64,000 bases of DNA from Rhodobiaceae bacterium (GCA_020637855.1 JACKJR010000001.1:992001-1056000); one strand, 5' to 3'; shown: positions 8,109 to 15,035, counted from the stretch's first letter. Notes: generated from the sequence alone by a model not told the origin. Numbers and translations: made by a program.

Positions 8109-10289
8109 TCAGGTCTCCAGCAATGCCGCGTAAGCGCCGCCGAGCGCGGTTAGCTCTTCGTGGGTGCCGCGTTCAATCGGTTTGCCGCGATCGAGAACGA
8201 GGATTTCATCGCAATCGCGGATCGTGCTCAGGCGGTGCGCGATGATGACCAGGGTTGCCCCGCGCGCGCGGATATTTTCCATCACCGAGGCTTCCGTAGC
8301 CGCATCAAGAGCGCTGGTTGCCTCGTCCATCACGATAATCGAGGGGTTGGACACCAACGCGCGTGCGATTTCGAGCCGCTGCCGCTGGCCGCCGGAGAAA
8401 TTGCGGCCGCCTTCGTCGACATGGGCGTCATAGGCGCCGGACCGCGAGGCGATAACGTCGTGGATCATGGCGTCCCGGGCAGCACGCACGATCTCGGCTT
8501 CCGGCACGGTCTGGTCCCACAGGGTCAGGTTGTCGCGGACCGTGCCTTCGAACAGGGTAATGGTCTGGTCGATATAGGCGATGCGATTGGTCAGTGCGGT
8601 GCGCGGCCATTCCGCCATTGCTTTGCCGCCGATAAGCACATCGCCTTGCTGGGGTGGGTAAAGCCCGACGATGATCCGTCCGATGGTCGACTTTCCCGAC
8701 CCCGAACCGCCGACGAGCGCGACACTGTTGCCGGCCTTCACCGACAGATCGAGATTCTCGATCAGCGGCGGGTCGAGAGGCAGATAGCCGAAGCTGACAT
8801 TGTCCAGCGCCAGCCGGCCATCGGGCAGGGCGCCGACTTCGTTTTCGGGTCTTTCGAAAGCCGGGTCGAGCGGATGTTGCAGTACATCGTCTGTGCGCTC
8901 GGTGAAGGAACGCAACTGCTGGAAACTCGTTCCAAGCGAAACGAGCGCCACGACCGGTCCCATGAAGCTGCCCGTCAGGGATTGCAGCGCCACCAGCGTG
9001 CCGATGGTGATGTCGCCGGACATGACTTCAAGCCCGCCGATAAGCAGCACGCCTGCCGTTGTCAGCATGCTGAGGAATTGCGGCACGGCGCGCATCAGAA
9101 CCATATGCTGGCCAACGTTCTGGCTGGTGCTGGTCAGTTGCGCATGCAAGCCCGACCAGCGGGTGAAAAAGGCATCCTCGGTTCCGGCAGCCTTGAACGT
9201 TTCGATATCGCGCAGGCCCGCAATTTCCACGCCGCCCAACTTGCCTCCGTCGATCGACAGCTTGCGGTGCGCGTCGACGACAAACTGGCTGGTCAGCAGC
9301 ACAGCCGCGATGTTGAGCGCTGCCAGCACGATCACCAGCAATGCCACGGAAGGGCTGAACGCGAAAATCAGGATGAGGAAGAAACTCGCGGTCGTTAGGT
9401 TGAGCAGCGTTTGTGCCGCTTCGCCGGTCAGCAGGCCCGCAATGCCATCGGCAAGGCCGATACGGCCGGCAACCTCGCCGGCATAACGCGTACCGAAATA
9501 CAGCGCGGGCAGGCGCAGGATATGCCCGAACAACTCGCTGGCGCCATCGACGGACAATCGCGTGTCCGTCTGCATGAGCGCCCTGTTGCGGAACTCCAGC
9601 AGCAGGAACTGGACGATCGCCGTTGCCGCCATGCCGATCAGCAACGGCAGCAGCCAGTTCTCAAGCCCCCGGACGAGAACATAATCGACGAATACCCGGC
9701 CGAAGAGCGGCGCAATCAGCCCTGGCAGGATCAGCATCAGGCTGGCGATCATGAGAAATACGATGCCGCCGCCGACCGTGGCCACGCGTTCGGCAAGCGC
9801 GGCGATCAGGCTCGGGCGCTGGTCGCCCGGTTCGAAATCGGGGCCGGGTTCGAAAGTCAGAACAACGCCGGTGAACCGCTCATCGAATTCGTCCATCGGT
9901 ATGGCGCGCGGCCCCGATGCCGGGTCGTTGACCCAGACCTTATCGCCGCTGACACCTTCCACGACGAGGAAATGGCAGAAATCGACGAATGCGATCGCCG
10001 GCATCGGCAGGTCCTGCAGATGACCGGGTTCGGCCTTCAGTCCCTTGGCAGTGAGGCCGAAGTGGCGGGCCGCACGAATGATGTTGGATGCCTTGGTGCC
10101 GTCGCGCGAGACCCCGCACAGACCGCGAAGGTGCTCAAGCGACACGTTGCGCCCGTAGCGCCCGAGGACCATGGCCAGAGAAGCTGCGCCGCATTCGGTT
10201 GCTTCCAGCTGCAACACCGTTGGCGTACGGGCGCGTGATCCGACGCGCGCCCGCAAGCTGCGCGGCATGTTTTGCGCAGCCTCAGTCAT
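8109..10289 (-). CDS. Peptidase-containing ABC transporter (C39 protease, leader-cleaving exporter)
   Basis: The 726-residue protein starts with a C39 bacteriocin-processing peptidase domain (~1-145) that keeps all expected catalytic residues: Gln27 and Cys33 (QLEATECGAASLAMV), His106 (FCHFLVVEG) and Asp122 (VNDPASG). An exporter-type membrane domain follows (~160-450), then an ATPase with GGSGSGKST, FSGGQRQRLE, IIVMDEATSALD and IAHRLST. Such proteins cut double-glycine leaders on the cytoplasmic side and export the released peptide. Substrates are evidently the small leader genes on both sides of the operon. The ATG at 10289 overlaps the HlyD stop region by 8 nt, indicating translational coupling. 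Confidence 0.95.
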   Translation of the reverse strand: MTEAAQNMPRSLRARVGSRARTPTVLQLEATECGAASLAMVLGRYGRNVSLEHLRGLCGVSRDGTKASNIIRAARHFGLTAKGLKAEPGHLQDLPMPAIAFVDFCHFLVVEGVSGDKVWVNDPASGPRAIPMDEFDERFTGVVLTFEPGPDFEPGDQRPSLIAALAERVATVGGGIVFLMIASLMLILPGLIAPLFGRVFVDYVLVRGLENWLLPLLIGMAATAIVQFLLLEFRNRALMQTDTRLSVDGASELFGHILRLPALYFGTRYAGEVAGRIGLADGIAGLLTGEAAQTLLNLTTASFFLILIFAFSPSVALLVIVLAALNIAAVLLTSQFVVDAHRKLSIDGGKLGGVEIAGLRDIETFKAAGTEDAFFTRWSGLHAQLTSTSQNVGQHMVLMRAVPQFLSMLTTAGVLLIGGLEVMSGDITIGTLVALQSLTGSFMGPVVALVSLGTSFQQLRSFTERTDDVLQHPLDPAFERPENEVGALPDGRLALDNVSFGYLPLDPPLIENLDLSVKAGNSVALVGGSGSGKSTIGRIIVGLYPPQQGDVLIGGKAMAEWPRTALTNRIAYIDQTITLFEGTVRDNLTLWDQTVPEAEIVRAARDAMIHDVIASRSGAYDAHVDEGGRNFSGGQRQRLEIARALVSNPSIIVMDEATSALDAATEASVMENIRARGATLVIIAHRLSTIRDCDEILVLDRGKPIERGTHEELTALGGAYAALLET

Positions 10290-11553
10290 CCCCAAGTCCC
10301 ATCAGGGAATAGAGCCTAGGAGCGACGAGATTGATCAGGGGAATGCGGTCAACGACGATCTTGGCTTCGAGAAGATTGCCGGGCTCGATCTGCGCATCCG
10401 GCCCATTCGAGGAAGACCATGCCAGACCGCTGGGTTTTTCAGCATCCTGCTCCAGCGCAACACGGACCTCGAACAACGTACCGCCGGCCGCAAGCTGACC
10501 AACGAGCGCATCGTTGCGCAGGACCTGGCGCATGCCTGCCGGCGTGGCGGGTACCTCGGAAACCGACACGACCTTTGCCGGCACGAAGCCGAATTCCGCA
10601 CGGCGATAGCCGCCGGGAACAACTTCCGCGTCCATGCCGGCACGCACCCGTTTGCCTTGGTCGGCCGGGACGAAAAGAACGGCGATTTTCTGACCGGAAG
10701 TCGCGGTGCCTGTGGGCTCGATGGTTGCAAGCGCCGCGCCTTCGGCAAGCACGTCGCCGCGTTCCACCTTCACTTCCACAACGCGCCCGTCATAGGGGCT
10801 GCGCAGCACGCTCTCGCGCGCCAGACGCTCCTGAAGCCGCGTCACGCGCCGGTCGATTTCCTCAAGCTTGAGCTGCTCGTCCAGCAAGGAGATGCGGGCG
10901 GCGTTTTCGCGTTCAAGACGCCGCAAACCGATAATGCCTTCTTCGCGTTCGAGAACCGCAAGGCGTTCAAGCGTCTCGGTCCTGAGGATTTCCGTGTTGA
11001 TGAGTTCGTCACGGCTTGTGATGCGCTGTGAGACAAGGTCGCGAATTGCGGTGGCCTTCTTCTCAAGCAGTTCAAGGCTCCGCCGGATGGCGCGCTTGCC
11101 GTCCGCAATCGCGGCAAGCCGCTCGGTTTCGGCCGCAAGCTCGCTCGCATTGCGTTCGTCGTAAATCCGCTTGAGTTCGGCAAGACGCCGGGTTGCGTCG
11201 CCGCGTGCGGCCAGCGCTTCGGCGTGTTCGGCCTGGAGTTCGGAAAGACGGAACCGTGCAACAATGACATCGCGCCCGACAACGCCACCGGGTGCGAGGT
11301 TGAGTTCTTCGATCCGTCCGGACTTGTCGGCGATGATTTCGCGTAAACCCGCTGGCTGCAGCACGACGCCGCGGCCATCGACCATCACGTCGCCTTTCAG
11401 CGTCGCGGCCCAGACGATCGCGCCAGCAGTGACGGCAAACAGTGTCAGGAGCGCGAACCAGACTTTTCCGTCAACGAGTGTGTGCGGCCGGTCAATCTGT
11501 TCCGGAGACGCCAGCCGCTCCAATGCGGCCTGTCGGTAGATCGATTTTGCCAT
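10282..11553 (-). CDS. HlyD-family membrane-fusion (adaptor) protein for peptide export
   Basis: The 423-residue protein has one N-terminal transmembrane helix (~31-52, WFALLTLFAVTAGAIVW), a long periplasmic alpha-hairpin/coiled coil (~105-245, Glu/Arg/Leu-rich), and a lipoyl/beta-barrel region (RSPYDGRVVEVKVERGDVL near residue 255). This is the architecture of type-I-secretion adaptors, and the context matches the HlyD component of NHLM-type bacteriocin exporters. The ATG at 11553 (MAKSIYRQ) is preferred over a TTG three codons earlier. It opens the four-gene operon HlyD - C39 ABC - ABC - cNMP protein. No TolC-like duct is encoded in the window; the barrel protein at 17838-19103 is the only visible outer-membrane candidate. 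Confidence 0.92.
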   Translation of the reverse strand: MAKSIYRQAALERLASPEQIDRPHTLVDGKVWFALLTLFAVTAGAIVWAATLKGDVMVDGRGVVLQPAGLREIIADKSGRIEELNLAPGGVVGRDVIVARFRLSELQAEHAEALAARGDATRRLAELKRIYDERNASELAAETERLAAIADGKRAIRRSLELLEKKATAIRDLVSQRITSRDELINTEILRTETLERLAVLEREEGIIGLRRLERENAARISLLDEQLKLEEIDRRVTRLQERLARESVLRSPYDGRVVEVKVERGDVLAEGAALATIEPTGTATSGQKIAVLFVPADQGKRVRAGMDAEVVPGGYRRAEFGFVPAKVVSVSEVPATPAGMRQVLRNDALVGQLAAGGTLFEVRVALEQDAEKPSGLAWSSSNGPDAQIEPGNLLEAKIVVDRIPLINLVAPRLYSLMGLGDD

Positions 11554-11720
11554 CTGCCCCAACTCTTGACGGATAGGCGAACCGGTTTGCGAATTGATCG
11601 CGTTCCAGCACGGGACAATCGTCCCGTTCTGACACGGACTTGGCCGGTTTCACCTTCTCAAGATTGAATAACAGCAAGTTCCTTGCCATAGCGGCTTCAG
11701 GGGAGGGCTTGTAGCCTAGC

Positions 11721-11757
11721 AAAGAAAACGCCGGCCACGATGTCACGCAAGCCGGCG
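11721..11757 (-). terminator. Rho-independent terminator between peptide genes and export operon
   Basis: Read on the minus strand, CGCCGGC (751-757) pairs perfectly with GCCGGCG (729-735) across a 15-nt loop and is followed by TTTTCTTT. It lies 30 bp after the stop of the last peptide gene and about 170 bp before the HlyD start. This position would end or attenuate peptide-array transcripts before the transporter operon. Confidence 0.7.
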
Positions 11758-11787
11758 CTCAATAGGATAGGGACTGCAATTCTGGTG

Positions 11788-11997
11788 TCAGATCGTCTCG
11801 GTTTCATCCATAAGGATGATACCTTTTTCGCCGGCTTCGGCCTGCTGCTTCAAATCATCCTTGCCGGCTGCGCTCACATCCTTCGAAGGCGTCGGCGTCT
11901 TGTCCTTAAGCTCGAGGCCATCGAACTTCATGTAACCACCCTGAACCTTGTCGAGGTCCTCATCGGTCAATTCCGGCGTCTTGGGTTCCTTGGTCAT
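11788..11997 (-). CDS. Double-glycine leader peptide, singleton type (precursor D1)
   Basis: The 69-residue peptide has the leader PELTDEDLDKVQGG (Gly-Gly at residues 20-21). The downstream part starts YMKFDGLELKDKTPT and is Lys/Asp/Glu-rich with no Cys. It shares the leader with the other peptides but not the P-x-P-Y-P motif, the LGSGRI repeat or the helical region, so it forms its own type in this locus. AAGGGATAGG precedes the ATG. It is the last peptide gene before the terminator-like hairpin and the HlyD gene, with a 125-bp hairpin-containing spacer separating it from the preceding gene. Export by the C39 transporter is inferred. Confidence 0.82.
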   Translation of the reverse strand: MTKEPKTPELTDEDLDKVQGGYMKFDGLELKDKTPTPSKDVSAAGKDDLKQQAEAGEKGIILMDETETI

Positions 11998-12030
11998 AAT
12001 TGCCTATCCCTTGGCTGGCGCAGGCCACGG

Positions 12031-12079
12031 GCAGCCATCTCCCACAGTTTGCCTGTCGCAGACAATGGCCGATGGCTGC
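12031..12079. repeat. 9-bp perfect inverted repeat between peptide genes
   Basis: GCAGCCATC (12031-12039) and GATGGCTGC (12071-12079) are exact inverted complements separated by 31 nt. No U-tract follows on either strand, so a classical terminator is unlikely. It could be an mRNA-stabilising or processing stem in the untranslated region between precursors B1 and D1. Confidence 0.5.
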
Positions 12080-12081
12080 GC

Positions 12082-12110
12082 TTGAACCTTGCTGAACGAA
12101 AGCGGTTCAA
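12082..12110. repeat. 7-bp inverted repeat downstream of precursor B1
   Basis: TTGAACC (12082-12088) and GGTTCAA (12104-12110) form a 7-bp stem with a 15-nt loop just after the B1 stop codon. There is no T-run, so it is noted as a possible 3'-end stem rather than a terminator. Confidence 0.4.
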
Positions 12111-12122
12111 ATTCCTGACGGA

Positions 12123-12419
12123 TCACTTGTCGCTATTCGTCGTGGCGTTTGTCGACGGATCGCCGTCATTGTTCAGATCGTCGGCTATGTCGGCCAGATC
12201 GCCACCTACCGATTTGGCGATATCGGCTGCCTTGCCGACCGCATCTCCCAATTTCGATTTCATGCCGTCCTTGGCGTCGCTGGCCAGGCCGGAGGCAAAG
12301 CCGACCGGGTCGGAAGCCACAGCCTTGGCGGTTTTGTAAGCCGCCAGGATCGGGCCGGCGCCTGTTACTTCGTCGAGGTCATCGTCGCTCAACATTTCGG
12401 GTTGCTTGTTTTCTGACAT
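12123..12419 (-). CDS. Gly-Ala leader peptide with helical mature region (precursor B1)
   Basis: The 98-residue peptide has the leader EMLSDDDLDEVTGAG, where the double glycine is Gly-Ala, also a permitted C39 site. The mature part (~75 residues, GPILAAYKTAKAVASDP...) is Ala/Gly/Asp-rich with heptad-like hydrophobic spacing (KLGDAVGKAADIAKSVG), suggesting amphipathic helices like class-II microcins or bacteriocins. It ends with a DDLNNDGDPST tail. AGGAGAAG precedes the ATG. Its twin B2 (12523-12819) has the same length and near-identical ends with a diverged middle. No immunity protein is obvious next to it, so an antibacterial role is only one possibility. Confidence 0.87.
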   Translation of the reverse strand: MSENKQPEMLSDDDLDEVTGAGPILAAYKTAKAVASDPVGFASGLASDAKDGMKSKLGDAVGKAADIAKSVGGDLADIADDLNNDGDPSTNATTNSDK

Positions 12420-12505
12420 AGTTCTTCTCCTGGTGATGAAACCACTTGCTGCCTACCCATCAAGGGTAATCTTGCGAATTCAAAATCAGTTCAATTTCCG
12501 TCGGA

Positions 12506-12523
12506 ATGCCGTTGGATCGGCAT
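12506..12523. repeat. Small hairpin after precursor B2 stop
   Basis: ATGCCG (12506-12511) and CGGCAT (12518-12523) flank a 6-nt loop and touch the stop codon of the minus-strand B2 gene. It is a weak candidate 3' stem without a U-tract. Confidence 0.35.
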
Positions 12524-12819
12524 CATTCGGTGCGAGTCGACGACGAAGTGCTGGGGTCACCGTCATTGTTCAGATCATCGGCAATGTCATTTATATCGCT
12601 ACCCACCGATTTTGAGACGACGTCACCGACTATTCCTCCTACGCTTTCGGCTAAACCTTTCATGCCATCCTTGGTCGCGCCAGCGAAATTGGAGGCAAAG
12701 CCTGCCGGGTCGGATGCAGCCGCCTTTGCCACAGTGTAAGCGGTCAGGATCGGACCTGCACCGGTCACCTGATCGAGATCATCGTCGCTCAACATCTCGG
12801 GTTGCTTGTTTTCTGACAT
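12523..12819 (-). CDS. Gly-Ala leader peptide with helical mature region (precursor B2)
   Basis: This 98-residue paralogue of B1 begins MSENKQPEMLSDDDLDQVTG, nearly identical to B1, and ends in the same DIADDLNNDGDPST-type tail; the middle (AESVGGIVGDVVSKSVG) has diverged but keeps the Ala/Gly/Val amphipathic pattern. The ATG at 12819 has AGGAGCGCAACG upstream; a longer in-frame start at 12888 would overlap the neighbouring gene and is rejected. Equal length, conserved ends and a variable centre suggest tandem duplication followed by diversification of the exported portion. Processing by the C39 transporter is inferred from the leader. Confidence 0.87.
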   Translation of the reverse strand: MSENKQPEMLSDDDLDQVTGAGPILTAYTVAKAAASDPAGFASNFAGATKDGMKGLAESVGGIVGDVVSKSVGSDINDIADDLNNDGDPSTSSSTRTE

Positions 12820-12850
12820 CGTTGCGCTCCTGCATTCGGATTGAATTATT
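12820..12850 (-). promoter_or_regulatory. 5' leader of B2, matched upstream of C1
   Basis: Next to the start codon, the plus-strand reading CGTTG...CTC...CATTC(G/A)GATTGAATT is nearly the same here and at 13179-13209 before C1. It contains the ribosome-binding site and a short dyad ATTC(A/G)-GAT-TGAAT. The match shows that the upstream region was copied together with the gene, or is kept for a shared regulatory purpose. Confidence 0.45.
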
Positions 12851-12884
12851 GAGTGAGCAATAGGATTGCTTCGTCCCTGAAGCG

Positions 12885-13178
12885 TCAAGTCGAGCGGTTT
12901 GTCGGCGCCGGACCCGTGGTGGTTCCCGGTGCACCTTCGAACTTTGTATCCATGCTGCCGGTCACGACTTCAGCGGGCCCGGAAGTGCTGCTGGAAATCA
13001 TGCCCTTGTCCGTGCCGGTCTCGTCTCCCGACGACGATGAACTTTTCACATTACCGGAGCCCTTGAACTCCTTGCCGCCACCCGAACCAATGTCGGGAAA
13101 GGGTATCTCGCCGCCTGCTCCGCTGACCTGATCCAGATCGCCATCGCTCAACGCTTCCGGCTGCTTTTTATCCGACAT
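12885..13178 (-). CDS. Leader peptide of the P-x-P-[YF]-P family (precursor C1)
   Basis: The 97-residue peptide has the leader EALSDGDLDQVSGAG followed at once by GEIPFPDIGSGGGKEF. The hydrophobic-proline box (here I-P-F-P-D-I) right after the cleavage site is shared with C2-C6. The remainder is a low-complexity Ser/Gly/Thr/Asp tract (VKSSSSSGDETGTDKG) ending GTTTGPAPTNRST, with no Cys. The strong acidity and Ser/Gly richness suggest an unfolded secreted peptide. It is 65 bp upstream of B2 with its own ribosome-binding site. Function unknown. Confidence 0.85.
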   Translation of the reverse strand: MSDKKQPEALSDGDLDQVSGAGGEIPFPDIGSGGGKEFKGSGNVKSSSSSGDETGTDKGMISSSTSGPAEVVTGSMDTKFEGAPGTTTGPAPTNRST

Positions 13179-13209
13179 CGTTGTCCTCTTTCATTCAGAT
13201 TGAATTGGT
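13179..13209 (-). promoter_or_regulatory. 5' leader of C1, matched upstream of B2; contains ATTCA-N3-TGAAT dyad
   Basis: The plus-strand sequence contains CATTCAGATTGAATT, a perfect 5-bp dyad (ATTCA-GAT-TGAAT) about 13-26 nt upstream of the C1 start. The same block with one change precedes B2. It may be a conserved translational leader or an operator. Confidence 0.4.
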
Positions 13210-13241
13210 TTCCAGTTACCTGTCAGTAGGCCAGCCGGGCA

Positions 13242-13535
13242 TCAGTCCTGATTGATTATGAGGTTTTTATTCTCGCCTTCCACGAGCACTACCGAAGCTC
13301 CGGAGTTGTGAATTGCCTTCGACATGCTATTGCCCGAGGTGACGCCCTTGTCCGTACCAGCTTCGTCGCCGGAGGAAGAGTCCGAGACACTCGCACCGCT
13401 TGAGGCTTTGACTTTCTTGGTTCCACCTGACGCCCCTCCCGAACCTATATCGGGAAAAGGCACCGGATCACCGGCTCCACTGACCTTGTCCAGATCGCCA
13501 TCGCTCAGTGTTTCGGGTTTCTTGTTGCTGGTCAT
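13242..13535 (-). CDS. Leader peptide of the P-x-P-[YF]-P family (precursor C2)
   Basis: The 97-residue peptide has the leader ETLSDGDLDKVSGAG and then DPVPFPDIGSGGASGG, the shared proline box directly behind the cleavage site. The middle is Ser/Gly/Ala/Asp-rich (SGASVSDSSSGDEAGTDKG), matching C1 and C3-C4 in composition (the G-D-E-x-G-T element recurs). The C-terminus (GASVVLVEGENKNLIINQD) is more hydrophobic than in its siblings, so the tail is the variable part. The start has GGAAGGGAAC upstream. It lies 63 bp before C1 in the array. Confidence 0.86.
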   Translation of the reverse strand: MTSNKKPETLSDGDLDKVSGAGDPVPFPDIGSGGASGGTKKVKASSGASVSDSSSGDEAGTDKGVTSGNSMSKAIHNSGASVVLVEGENKNLIINQD

Positions 13536-13574
13536 TGTTCCCTTCCTCGAAGGAGTGGCCTGTGTGGGGATGCT

Positions 13575-13829
13575 CTAATGGCCCTCGACTTTCACATCGG
13601 GTCCCGGCACCGGAGCAGGCTTTCCTCCGCTGTTTTTTCCGCTGACAGTGGTCGTGCTTCCGCTCTCCTCGATCGTCGAGGCCGGGATATCCTTATCGCC
13701 CTTGGGCTCGACCTTTGTGTTGCCATCGGAGGATGAACCCACATCAGGATAGGGCAGCGGCTCGACACCTCCGGCGACATTTTCCAGCTCGTCGTCACTC
13801 AGTATTGCGGGTTCTTTTTTCTCTGACAT
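13575..13829 (-). CDS. Leader peptide of the P-x-P-[YF]-P family (precursor C3)
   Basis: The 84-residue peptide starts at 13829 (MSEKKEPAILSD); starts 6 and 13 codons upstream are in frame but would add residues that the sibling leaders lack. The leader AILSDDELENVAGG has a true Gly-Gly, followed by VEPLPYPDVGSSSDG with the proline box. The rest is Lys/Asp/Ser/Gly-rich (SGSTTTVSGKNSGG) and ends VPGPDVKVEGH; a similar V-K-V-x-G ending occurs in C4 and C5. Only 39 bp separate it from C2. Confidence 0.84.
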   Translation of the reverse strand: MSEKKEPAILSDDELENVAGGVEPLPYPDVGSSSDGNTKVEPKGDKDIPASTIEESGSTTTVSGKNSGGKPAPVPGPDVKVEGH

Positions 13830-13879
13830 TTCGCGTCTTTCGAGCATGAACGTGCCCGCGATCGGCATATTCCCGTTCG

Positions 13880-14170
13880 CTACTGGCTTGTGAGGTCAAT
13901 GGAGCGGGTTGCATCCTTGCCTTCGACTTTCACCTTGCTGCTGCCCGTCTTGTATTGGGTTTTTCCCGCGGTTGTGTTGGAGGTGATGTTCTTGGTCGTT
14001 CCAGCCTCATCTCCTGAGGCTGACGAGGTTGAGCCATCCAGAGGGCCGGAAACGTTGACCTCGTTTCCACCGCTCGTATTGACATCCGGATAGGGTACCG
14101 GATCACCGGCCCCGGTGACCTTGTCCAAATCGTCTTCGCTCAACATTTCGGGTTTTTTATCTTCTGACAT
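13880..14170 (-). CDS. Leader peptide of the P-x-P-[YF]-P family (precursor C4)
   Basis: The 96-residue peptide has the leader EMLSEDDLDKVTGAG, the box DPVPYPDVNTSGGNEV and then a Ser/Thr/Gly/Asn-rich region containing SASGDEAGTTKN, the same G-D-E-A-G-T element seen in C1 and C2. Near the C-terminus is SSKVKVEGKD, echoed in C3 and C5. GAGGTGAAAG lies upstream of the start. No Cys or aromatic-rich core suggests lanthionine or azole chemistry. Confidence 0.87.
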   Translation of the reverse strand: MSEDKKPEMLSEDDLDKVTGAGDPVPYPDVNTSGGNEVNVSGPLDGSTSSASGDEAGTTKNITSNTTAGKTQYKTGSSKVKVEGKDATRSIDLTSQ

Positions 14171-14291
14171 CAGCTTTCACCTCACTTTGGGTTTTTGGCC
14201 ATCGGGATATTAAGCCTGCATGCATCGACAGCGTAACGCTCGCTGTAAAATCGTAGGCACCAGCTTTTTCGATTGGCCTTCTCCGAGTGAT

Positions 14292-14555
14292 TTATTTGCC
14301 CTGGACCTTCACATTCAGGTTGACGGAAGTCGTCAAACCGGATGTCGAGTTATTCACGCCGGAAACAGTCGATTTGGATGTGCCACCCTCGTTGGCGGAC
14401 GATGACGTCTCCGAACTATCAGAGAGTGTCACCTCTTTGGTATCCACCGGGGTCTCTCCCCCGCTGATTTCAGGATAGGGTACCGGATCACCGGCTCCCG
14501 CAACCTTGTCCAAATCGTCGTCACTTAGTTCTGTGACTTTGGTTTCCTTGGTCAT
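14292..14555 (-). CDS. Leader peptide of the P-x-P-[YF]-P family (precursor C5)
   Basis: The 87-residue peptide has the leader TELSDDDLDKVAGAG and the box DPVPYPEISGGETPV. The body is Ser/Thr-rich (LSDSSETSSSANEGGTSKS) and the end, TTSVNLNVKVQGK, shares the V-K-V-x-G element with C3 and C4. Its N-terminus (MTKETKVTEL) is closest to that of the adjacent precursor A3 rather than to the MSE/MSD group, so the leaders have been shuffled or have diverged in two lineages. Spacing to C4 is 121 bp. Confidence 0.86.
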   Translation of the reverse strand: MTKETKVTELSDDDLDKVAGAGDPVPYPEISGGETPVDTKEVTLSDSSETSSSANEGGTSKSTVSGVNNSTSGLTTSVNLNVKVQGK

Positions 14556-14713
14556 GGCCGTCTCCCTCGGGCAATATTCTGACGAATATTTGCAGGTTCC
14601 GGTGCAATTCTGCCTTCCAGGCTCGAGCGTAACGTCGCTTGTGATCCGAATTCAATACCGGCACTGATGGGAACCGTCCTCGCTCAAGAGTTCGGGGAAC
14701 AGGCAGATTGGCC

Positions 14714-14893
14714 CTAGCGCGTGGTGCCGAGCCCGCCATCAGAGGCGAAGACATCCGTGGTGTCTTGCTTCACGTCTCTTCCGGTCTTGGCCGTTTCCTT
14801 GCTGGCGGATGCTTCCATGGTTGCACGAGAGCCGCCAGCGACCTTGTCCAGCTTGGCTTCGCTCAGTTCGGTAACCTTGGCTTCCTTGGTCAT
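14714..14893 (-). CDS. Short double-glycine leader peptide (precursor A3, 59 aa)
   Basis: The ATG at 14891-14893 is preceded by a strong AGAGGGGAAAA site and the frame closes at 14714, giving 59 residues. This is short enough to be missed by common length cut-offs. The leader is TELSEAKLDKVAGG, with N-terminus MTKEAKVTEL like C5. The exported part is about 37 residues, Lys/Thr/Asp-rich, and ends SDGGLGTTR. The terminal G-L-G-x-x-R resembles the L-G-S-G-R-I repeat of A1/A2, so it is tentatively grouped with them. It is the first peptide gene after the CHASE2 cyclase (142-bp gap). Confidence 0.8.
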   Translation of the reverse strand: MTKEAKVTELSEAKLDKVAGGSRATMEASASKETAKTGRDVKQDTTDVFASDGGLGTTR

Positions 14894-15035
14894 GATTTTC
14901 CCCTCTTTACCTCGCGGTAATCATGACATGGGGATCGAACGGCCGATATGCAATGCAAAGCCGTTACGGTGCCTGTTCAAGCGAGGGGGCCGGGACATGG
15001 ATTCCCCCCCAGGCCCTGATCGTGCCGTTGCCGGA

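Noticed and set aside
11492..11746. 84-residue minus-strand frame overlapping the HlyD start
   Set aside because: It overlaps HlyD coding sequence, has no leader motif and contains the terminator-like hairpin region.
4851..14893. Calling the system a classical nitrile-hydratase-leader (NHLP) or Nif11 RiPP cluster
   Set aside because: The leaders are ~20 residues and lack the long nitrile-hydratase- or Nif11-like domain, and no modifying enzyme is present; only the transport genes resemble that class.
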